NCBI RefSeq assembly: GCF_900110375.1
Contig: NZ_FODN01000012.1
Coordinates: 1-40,372, forward strand
Reading direction: 5' to 3'
From: Flavobacterium sinopsychrotolerans
Lineage (GTDB): Bacteria > Bacteroidota > Bacteroidia > Flavobacteriales > Flavobacteriaceae
Length of the DNA: 40,372 bases
Positions 35,013-40,372 of the stretch are shown piece after piece. Each line of letters opens with the position of its first letter. Position 1 is the stretch's first letter. A program made the position numbers and the translations under genes. Below the pieces are notes generated by a model that saw only the letters and a program-made list of their open reading frames with translations, was not told where the DNA came from and made no database searches.

Positions 35013-35032
35013 TTCTAATAAAAGTATTAGAA
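35013..35032 (-). terminator. Hairpin just downstream of the DUF4105 gene
   Basis: TTCTAATA (35013-35020) and TATTAGAA (35025-35032) form a perfect 8-bp stem with a 4-base loop, 7 bases beyond the end of the minus-strand gene. It may serve as a terminator or transcript stabiliser; the following T run on the minus strand is weak. Confidence 0.45.
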
Positions 35033-35039
35033 CGGTTCC

Positions 35040-36179
35040 TTAGATAATGATAGGAATGCGTTTCTTGTTTTGAATAGCCAGTCTCACTAAAATAAATCCA
35101 CTGGTTACTATTAATGGTAGTACTAACACCAAATGCGCTTTGTTGATTATTAAAAAGAAATAAATAACTACCGATAGTATATTCAATACCGCTACATTGT
35201 AAATTCCTTTTTTATTTTTTGTCCAATAAAAATAGAGTAATCCTAATAAAGTGGGGTTGAAAAGTAGTATGTTGTAGTTGTATCCTAATTCCAGATGTGA
35301 GGAATAAAGCCCAACAAACGCAAAGAATATTCCAAGTATACCAATGATGCTGAGGTAAAACAAATCGATGCTTTTCTTGTTTATAAAAACGATGAAACTA
35401 AGCAGTATAAAGTACGTGTAGGGATTATTCCACCAAGAGAAAGGAGCTTCATTTTTGAATTCTATTATGGTTTTGTTTTCCTGTGCCAATGGTTGGTTTT
35501 GAAAAGAAACTTTTTTTAGGCTTTTCTGCAATTCAAACGGAAGAAATATTTTGGTTCCCAATTGATCTACTTTTTTACCGAAGATAATGCTGGTACCTAA
35601 TTTTTCATAAAAATGACCGTCAAAATACGGGTATAATATGGTTCTATAGGTGATATCAGTATCGGTATTTTTTACAATGGCAACCGTGTCGAGTGTTTTA
35701 TTGATAATGTCAACCACCATTGAGGTGCAATTTTTGTCAATGAATTTATAGGTGTAATGACTGTCAGCGGAAGCCAAAGAGGTATTCAGGTTGTCAAACA
35801 GTTTCTGTTTTAAATCGACCGGAATATTCAGTTCCTGCTCATAAACGGATCTTTTTTCATATTGATATTGATTGATAAAATCAGGATAGGAGTGTGCTAC
35901 AGCAAAATATTGCAAGTCTCCTTTTATGAATTTCATCACAAAATTAGGAGTATTGAAGTCAAAAGCACCATAATTATAGACTACATCAATGGCGCTGGCT
36001 GTATCCTGCACTCGAATGGCCGTGTGACCAAAAAGCGAATAGGATTCATTGCCCGTTCCACAAGTGATTACGCTGACGTGAGTATTTTTTGATAATTGGA
36101 TGTTTTGTCCGAAACTTAAGTGTAGCGTTAGAAATAAGAATAGTAGTAGCGCTATTTTTTTAAAAGAAGCTGTATGCAT
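35040..36179 (-). CDS. Lnb N-terminal periplasmic domain (DUF4105) membrane protein
   Basis: A 379-residue protein with signal-like segment (5-24, ending SFGQ), a periplasmic domain of about 200 residues and four to five transmembrane helices in the C-terminal third (from about 250). The periplasmic part has the DUF4105 hallmarks: VSVITCGTGNESYSLFGHTAIRV (35-57), YNYGAFDF, and YTYKFIDKNCTSM with the conserved cysteine. The arrangement of His and Cys resembles papain-like NlpC/P60-type enzymes, which for the family is a suggestion only. The start ATG at 36179 is followed directly by a basic n-region (FKKIA). It is transcribed opposite to the locus, with its own candidate promoter. Confidence 0.85.
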   Translation of the reverse strand: MHTASFKKIALLLFLFLTLHLSFGQNIQLSKNTHVSVITCGTGNESYSLFGHTAIRVQDTASAIDVVYNYGAFDFNTPNFVMKFIKGDLQYFAVAHSYPDFINQYQYEKRSVYEQELNIPVDLKQKLFDNLNTSLASADSHYTYKFIDKNCTSMVVDIINKTLDTVAIVKNTDTDITYRTILYPYFDGHFYEKLGTSIIFGKKVDQLGTKIFLPFELQKSLKKVSFQNQPLAQENKTIIEFKNEAPFSWWNNPYTYFILLSFIVFINKKSIDLFYLSIIGILGIFFAFVGLYSSHLELGYNYNILLFNPTLLGLLYFYWTKNKKGIYNVAVLNILSVVIYFFLIINKAHLVLVLPLIVTSGFILVRLAIQNKKRIPIII

Positions 36180-36257
36180 TTAAGAGAATGTTAGAATATG
36201 GAACACGGATGACACAGATTGAACTGATTCACGATCCCATTGATTGAATTTGTCTGA

Positions 36258-36265
36258 CAAAGATA
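36258..36265 (-). promoter_or_regulatory. Candidate -7 box for the DUF4105 gene
   Basis: On the minus strand this reads TATCTTTG, an exact TAnnTTTG match, 79 bases upstream of the start codon. No clear TTG is seen at the -33 position, so support is partial. Confidence 0.4.
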
Positions 36266-36405
36266 CTCAAAGAAAAAAGACGCACATAGTTTTTTGTTAA
36301 ACCAGAAAGGGTTGTTATTGAAACGGGTTATTGCAACTGGGTATGAACTTCGGAAAAACTGCCAAAGATTCAATGTCGCTATTTGATTCTGAATATTCTT
36401 CGAAA

Positions 36406-37485
36406 TTAATTTCTAAACATTCCCAAATCTACTTTTATCGAAAAAATATTCGAGTATAAAGCGGCACTTTGATTGCCTAAATCGGTCAACGCATAATCAA
36501 TCTGAATGCCTTTGTATTTGAATCCCAAGCCAATATTGGGTTGGAAACCTACTTTTTCTGTACTGTCCAGTTGCTGTACATTCTGAAAATTTCCCACTCC
36601 GGCACGAACGAAAACCAAATCAGTATATCCAAATTCCAAACCCAAAGCCGGATCGATACTGACAAAATCAGTTGCAATTATATCATTGGTTCTGGCAAAC
36701 CGCATGTTTACATTGACTGCAGCCTGAATGCTGTAATCATACCGGATAATAAACTTTTTGGCGATTCCAAGTTGTACTTTTGGAGCTGTAATTTCGGTGC
36801 TTTCTGGTAATTCCTGATTTTCTCCGGGTATCGCATTCGCAATTTTTTGATACTCGTCCTCGTCAATATTCCACACATTATAGGTCGTGGTGATGTCGCG
36901 GAGCATTAATCCAAACTGCCAGTTGTTTTTTTCGAATTGGATTCCGGCATCAAAACCAAATCCCCAAGAGTTGGCAAATTTTCCAATAATGCGTCGGATG
37001 ATTTTTGCGTTTACGCCATATTGAAATCCAGGAACCGGTAATTTTCGCGCATAAGAGAAAGTGAAACCGTAATCAGCAGTTGAGAATAAACTGATTCGGT
37101 TGTAGTCAATATTGCCTTGGCTGTCGATTAGTTCTGTAGTATTCAAAATGTCATCTACCCCAAAACGGATTAATGAAATTCCCCAAGCGCTGCGGTCATC
37201 GATAGGACTGGCATAGGCCAAATAATCGTATTGGGCAATATTCGCAAAATAATTGGCATGCATAAAAGAGACCTGATGGTCTTCCAGACGAATGAGACCG
37301 GCAGGATTCCAATATCCTGAATTGACATCATTGGTGGAAGCCACGACAGTATTTGACATACCCAATGCTGCCGCATCCACGCCGATATTCATAAACTCAT
37401 TCGAATATTTCCTAACGGCCTGACTGTATGTCAAGGTGCTTACCAAAAGTGTTGCTATTAAAAAGCTTTTTTTCAAGGGAGTCAT
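36406..37485 (-). CDS. PorV/PorQ-family outer-membrane beta-barrel protein
   Basis: A 359-residue exported protein with a signal peptide (MTPLKKSFLIATLLVSTLTYSQA) and a predicted barrel of alternating amphipathic strands. Family signs are NEFMNIGVDAAALGMSNTVVA (29-49), SGYWNPAGLIRLEDHQVSFMHANYF (56-80), and the C-terminal GFKYKGIQIDYALTDLG before a last strand ending in FRN. Related PorV and PorQ proteins work in type IX secretion in this phylum; this one most resembles the additional 'PorV2' type, for which a direct secretion role is not established. It is separated by 226 bases from the DUF4105 gene on the same strand; whether they share a transcript is unclear. Confidence 0.82.
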   Translation of the reverse strand: MTPLKKSFLIATLLVSTLTYSQAVRKYSNEFMNIGVDAAALGMSNTVVASTNDVNSGYWNPAGLIRLEDHQVSFMHANYFANIAQYDYLAYASPIDDRSAWGISLIRFGVDDILNTTELIDSQGNIDYNRISLFSTADYGFTFSYARKLPVPGFQYGVNAKIIRRIIGKFANSWGFGFDAGIQFEKNNWQFGLMLRDITTTYNVWNIDEDEYQKIANAIPGENQELPESTEITAPKVQLGIAKKFIIRYDYSIQAAVNVNMRFARTNDIIATDFVSIDPALGLEFGYTDLVFVRAGVGNFQNVQQLDSTEKVGFQPNIGLGFKYKGIQIDYALTDLGNQSAALYSNIFSIKVDLGMFRN

Positions 37486-37517
37486 TTTTACAAACGGAAC
37501 GTCTGTTTAATTTTTAT

Positions 37518-37525
37518 CAAAAATA
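37518..37525 (-). promoter_or_regulatory. Candidate -7 box for the PorV-like gene
   Basis: Minus-strand TATTTTTG fits TAnnTTTG and sits about 33 bases upstream of the start codon. The -33 element is not evident. Confidence 0.4.
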
Positions 37526-37803
37526 TAATTTTTTACTGAGGTTATTTCATTTTACTGTTGAATTTAGTGTGTTGGTAGTGCGGTTTAGCTTTAATGGATT
37601 CTTACTATAAGTTTAAAATAGCACGCGGATGATACGAATGAAGCGGATTTTCGCTGTTTTTTTTGCATATAGAATGCTTTACTGTCGTAGTTTATTCAAC
37701 ATAATAAATTTGAGAATAGAAAAAGTACCGTCAAAACGGGTGATGTTGACTGTTTCTATTGTAAATCGCTATTAAAAACGTATTTTTCATTGACTTATAA
37801 TGC

Positions 37804-37811
37804 TAAATTTG
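37804..37811 (+). promoter_or_regulatory. Candidate -7 box for the pssA operon
   Basis: TAAATTTG fits the TAnnTTTG consensus and lies 27 bases before the pssA start. A TTG at 37790-37792 is too close (11-base spacing) to be a normal -33 element, so only the -7 box is supported. Confidence 0.5.
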
Positions 37812-37838
37812 CCATCTTTGATTCCTTAAAACTTTATT

Positions 37839-38558
37839 ATGATGACTATTAAAAAGCATATCCCGAATTTCATTACTTTACTTAATCTTTTTTGCGGTTG
37901 TATCGCGTTGGTATTTGCTTTTAACGAAGATTTTGAAATGGCCTTTTATTTTGTTTGTCTGGGTATATTTTTGGATTTTTTTGATGGTTTTTTTGCCCGA
38001 TTATTTAATGTTTCCAGCCCACTGGGATTGCAGTTGGATTCTTTAGCAGATATGATAACAAGCGGTGTGGTTCCGGGTTTAGTGATGTTTCAAATGATGA
38101 TTAGTCATTCCTCTACCGCAGCGGCCGGTCATTTGCAGTTCTTCCCGTATTTGGGTTTTATCATTGCCTTGGGTTCTTGTTACCGCTTGGCTAATTTTAA
38201 TATTGATACTCGCCAAACGGATTCTTTCATTGGTTTGCCAACACCAGCCAATGCGCTGTTTATTTTAAGTCTGCCCTTAGTTTTGAAGTACACCGACTCT
38301 TTAATGCTAATTGAATTGTTGACTAATACATGGTTTTTATTGGCTGTAACGCTATTGAGCGCTTACATGCTGAATGCTGAAATTCCATTATTCTCTTTGA
38401 AAATCAAGAAGTTTAGTTTCAAAGAAAATACACTTCAAGTTGTCTTTTTGATTTGTTCCCTTTTGTTGTTGGTTTTCTTTCACTATTTAGGAATTCCTTT
38501 GTTGATACTGTTGTATGTTTTACTATCGGTTCTGAATAATAAAGTACTTAAAAAGTAG
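37839..38558 (+). CDS. pssA: CDP-diacylglycerol--serine O-phosphatidyltransferase
   Basis: Inner-membrane enzyme that makes phosphatidylserine, the precursor of phosphatidylethanolamine, from CDP-diacylglycerol and serine. The 239-residue protein has about eight hydrophobic segments and the complete CDP-alcohol phosphatidyltransferase signature: Asp49-Gly50, Ala53-Arg54, Gly63, Asp67 and Asp71 within residues 49-71. The N-terminus KKHIPNFITLLNLFCGC is typical of the subclass II synthase in this phylum. The first of two adjacent ATGs is used. A GH25 gene follows 8 bases after the stop, implying an operon. Confidence 0.92.
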   Translation: MMTIKKHIPNFITLLNLFCGCIALVFAFNEDFEMAFYFVCLGIFLDFFDGFFARLFNVSSPLGLQLDSLADMITSGVVPGLVMFQMMISHSSTAAAGHLQFFPYLGFIIALGSCYRLANFNIDTRQTDSFIGLPTPANALFILSLPLVLKYTDSLMLIELLTNTWFLLAVTLLSAYMLNAEIPLFSLKIKKFSFKENTLQVVFLICSLLLLVFFHYLGIPLLILLYVLLSVLNNKVLKK

Positions 38559-38566
38559 TTTTTTGA

Positions 38567-39427
38567 ATGAGAAAACAAACCGTTCGAAGAAAAACAGCAG
38601 TTCGTAAGCCTAAAAAGAAAGCAACGGTTTTCTCTGGGAAGTTCTTACGCTATTCGATTGTTACTTTTTTTATTGTATTGCTAGTTGCAGTAGGTTTGCA
38701 TTATAGAAATGGTTTAGCGTATTATTTTGGTTTTAAATCGGATAAAATTATCAGAGCAGAACGAGATGCCAAACGCATTTCAGATGTTCGGAATTTTCAG
38801 GTTTTAGAAAAACATGAGGGAAAAAGTATTGGCATCGATGTTTCAGAATATCAAGGTAAGATCAATTGGTCTTATGTTGATACATTAGAAAAAAAATACC
38901 CTTTACATTATGTTTTTATCCGTGCTACGGTGGGTAAGGATAGGAAAGATTATCAGTTTAAAAGGAATTGGCTTGGCGCCAAAGAAAATGAAATGATTCG
39001 AGGTGCCTATCATTATTACCGTCCGAACGAAAACTCATTGGAACAAGCTGAACTTTTTATTAAAACCGTTTCTCTTCAAAAAGGAGATTTACCACCCGTT
39101 TTGGATATCGAAAAACTTCCTAAAAATCAGTCTATTGCCAATCTTAAATTAGGATTAAAACGATGGTTGCAGGCGGTAGAATCCCATTACGGTGTGAAAC
39201 CTATTATCTATACCGGTGAGCACTATTATAATGATTTTTTAAAGGAAGAATTTAGCGATTATCTTTTTTGGATTGCCAATTATAATTTGTACAGGGAAGA
39301 AATAGCTGAAGATTGGTTGTTTTGGCAGTTTACCGAAAAGGCGTCAATTCCTGGTATTAAAGGAAATGTCGATGTGAATATTTATAATGGAGATTTGCAG
39401 CAGTTGCGGTTTATTACTGTGGAGTAG
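38567..39427 (+). CDS. GH25 lysozyme-like muramidase, N-terminally membrane anchored
   Basis: A 286-residue protein with a strongly basic cytoplasmic N-terminus (1-28), one transmembrane segment (about 29-45) and a periplasmic glycoside hydrolase family 25 domain (86-284). Active-site markers are IGIDVSEYQG (88-97, with Asp91) and PPVLDIEK (176-183, with Asp180 and Glu182); IRGAYHYYRP and LFWIANYN are other family motifs. GH25 enzymes cut the MurNAc-GlcNAc bond of peptidoglycan. Anchoring instead of secretion suggests a role in the cell's own wall remodelling. It is co-transcribed with pssA. Confidence 0.92.
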   Translation: MRKQTVRRKTAVRKPKKKATVFSGKFLRYSIVTFFIVLLVAVGLHYRNGLAYYFGFKSDKIIRAERDAKRISDVRNFQVLEKHEGKSIGIDVSEYQGKINWSYVDTLEKKYPLHYVFIRATVGKDRKDYQFKRNWLGAKENEMIRGAYHYYRPNENSLEQAELFIKTVSLQKGDLPPVLDIEKLPKNQSIANLKLGLKRWLQAVESHYGVKPIIYTGEHYYNDFLKEEFSDYLFWIANYNLYREEIAEDWLFWQFTEKASIPGIKGNVDVNIYNGDLQQLRFITVE

Positions 39428-40120
39428 TTTTCAGCGAACAGTATTAGTATTTAGTTTTTGAGTTTCAATATTCAAATTGAGAAATGGTAGTATTTAATGC
39501 TTTTGTGGCCTATCGATACTGTATCTATTTATATTTTTACTAAGTATAGCTCAACTGGTTTCATTAGATATGTTATCGTAGGCGTGAATAACCTGGTTTC
39601 GCAATCCAATTATTGTAGTTGCATCCGTAATTTGACATATAAGAACGGTCGCTTTAATATTCTATTAATTATAGCTTCTCCAATGATTCCTAGATTCGGT
39701 TATACTTACTCTCTTTCTCACCATTTTTTTCTTTATTAAAAGAATTGTTCGTTTATCAATGAAACAACTGTTTATTCTATCAATTGAAGCTTTAATACCG
39801 TGTCGTTTTTTTTTAGGTCAGGACCTATTTGTTACCTTATATATGGTAGAGAATGAAAAAGGGATGTTTATTACTATATAAGGTATAACATAAAACCATT
39901 TTATTGATCCAGAGTAGTTTTTTTGTTTGAATACAGGCAAGTTAGGCTATTTTGAAGGAGTAGAGCTTAGTGAAGAGCTGCTAAAACATCAATAAAGATT
40001 GAATTTTGAAAGCTTTAGTCAATAAAGAGGGGTATTTTAAAGTTGTGCAAAGGTATTGAAATAGGTAATTTTGGATTGAAATGATGTTTATCGGCAATTG
40101 GGCTGCTGTTTTGTGTAAAA

Positions 40121-40168
40121 AACTTTTACTTTCAAAATTCACGGTTTCAGCGAGTTAAAGTAAAAGTT
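40121..40168. repeat. Perfect 12-bp inverted repeat upstream of tandem promoters
   Basis: AACTTTTACTTT (40121-40132) and AAAGTAAAAGTT (40157-40168) are exact reverse complements separated by 24 bases. The element is AT-rich, lacks a following T run and lies 32 bases upstream of the first promoter -33 box, so it could be a regulator or architectural protein site rather than a terminator. Confidence 0.65.
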
Positions 40169-40179
40169 AAGAAAAGGGT

Positions 40180-40230
40180 AAAAAAAAGGTTTAAAAAAGC
40201 TTGAATAACGCAATAAAGGTGCTAGTTTTG
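40180..40230 (+). promoter_or_regulatory. Strong promoter P1 of stable-RNA type
   Basis: An A-rich upstream tract (about 40180-40200, AAAAAAAGGTTTAAAAAAGC) is followed by -33 TTG (40201-40203), a 19-base spacer and -7 TAGTTTTG (40223-40230), an exact Bacteroidota consensus. Downstream reads CACCCGCAATGACGC. A near-identical unit starts exactly 120 bases later. The A tract is comparable to an UP element. Confidence 0.8.
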
Positions 40231-40300
40231 CACCCGCAATGACGCAGAAGTTCTTTTAAATACTGGCAAGTAAAGTTAATCAAAGTAGAAAATTTATTTT

Positions 40301-40351
40301 CAAAAAAAGATTAAAAAAGCTTGTGAGATTAGAAAACGGATGTTACATTTG
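40301..40351 (+). promoter_or_regulatory. Strong promoter P2 of stable-RNA type
   Basis: An A-rich tract (AAAAAAGATTAAAAAAGC), -33 TTG (40321-40323), a 20-base spacer and -7 TACATTTG (40344-40351) repeat the organisation of P1. The downstream CACCCCGCAAAACGC resembles the corresponding part of P1. Tandem duplicated promoters with A tracts are usual before rRNA or other stable-RNA operons, so one probably begins beyond base 40372. Confidence 0.8.
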
Positions 40352-40372
40352 CACCCCGCAAAACGCGCAAAG

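Larger units (their letters stand above)
37486..37838. other. Divergent intergenic region between the PorV-like gene and pssA
   Basis: No gene seen in these 353 bases. It holds outward-facing promoter candidates: minus-strand TATTTTTG at 37518-37525 for the PorV-like gene and plus-strand TAAATTTG at 37804-37811 for pssA. A degenerate repeat similar to those at 36200 and 33150 lies at about 37618-37655 (GCACGCGGATGATACGAATG). Confidence 0.6.
39428..40372. other. Non-coding region leading to strong promoters at the window end
   Basis: No convincing gene in 945 bases. A possible 80-codon frame at 39497-39739 has no family resemblance, no plausible leader and odd composition, and is not accepted. 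The region contains several inverted repeats (39814-39827, 39835-39883, 40121-40168) and two tandem promoters at the right end. No tRNA or rRNA sequence is recognisable within the window. Confidence 0.6.

Noticed and set aside
39497..39739. 80-codon plus-strand reading frame
   Set aside because: No family resemblance, no clear upstream signal and no neighbours to support it; likely chance.
40201..40372. Start of a 16S rRNA gene inside the window
   Set aside because: Only promoter and leader sequence is visible; no conserved 16S 5' end is present before the window stops.

Overview
The window looks like a chromosomal segment from a member of the Flavobacteriaceae, probably Flavobacterium or a close relative. 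The reasons are the AT-rich composition, the near absence of Shine-Dalgarno sites, promoter boxes of the Bacteroidota type (TAnnTTTG), a PorV/PorQ-family outer-membrane protein, and protein families typical of that group. The species cannot be read from the sequence.

Bases 769-34801 form one co-directional surface-polysaccharide locus on the + strand. It opens with an ABC exporter pair (Wzm-like permease 769-1638; Wzt-like ATPase with a C-terminal substrate domain 1900-3126) and a small methyltransferase. A run of glycosyltransferases follows to 10265; one of them is interrupted by an in-frame stop codon at 6650. Next is a sialic-acid module: a CMP-sugar synthetase (neuA), a NeuB synthase and a NeuC hydrolysing epimerase, then a GT11 fucosyltransferase-like enzyme, a large GT-B-like protein and a GT4 enzyme. 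An MBOAT O-acyltransferase (16909-18342) and an SGNH-like partner (19085-19960) are separated by a small GIY-YIG nuclease gene set among palindromic repeats. The second half (19984-31697) adds another GT11 with an unexplained extension, more GT2/GT4 enzymes, a polysaccharide-deacetylase-like protein, a FemAB/GNAT-like aminoacyl- or acyltransferase and a second methyltransferase. It ends with an O-antigen ligase/polymerase-like membrane protein and a WcaJ-type initiating phosphoglycosyl transferase (33407-34801).

Together the genes can be read as a nearly complete ABC-transporter-dependent pathway. The sugar-phosphate is loaded on undecaprenyl phosphate (33407-34801), extended by about 15 transferases including use of a CMP-nonulosonic acid, and O-acetylated or otherwise modified. 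It may be capped by the methyltransferase beside Wzt, then exported by Wzm/Wzt and ligated by the 31699-33039 protein. No Wzx flippase, Wzz regulator, nucleotide-sugar genes for fucose, or classical sialyltransferase was recognised.

Downstream of the locus are two minus-strand genes (an Lnb/DUF4105 membrane protein and a PorV/PorQ-like outer-membrane protein). A plus-strand pair follows: phosphatidylserine synthase pssA and a membrane-anchored GH25 lysozyme-like protein. The final 950 bases are non-coding and end in two nearly identical strong promoters of the kind found before stable-RNA operons, so an rRNA or tRNA operon probably starts just beyond the window.

The intergenic gaps hold several dispersed repeat families: a TCGA-armed palindrome at ten sites, a roughly 104-bp element with 19-bp terminal inverted repeats at two sites, TAT microsatellites, and degenerate 'CACAGATT' repeats.
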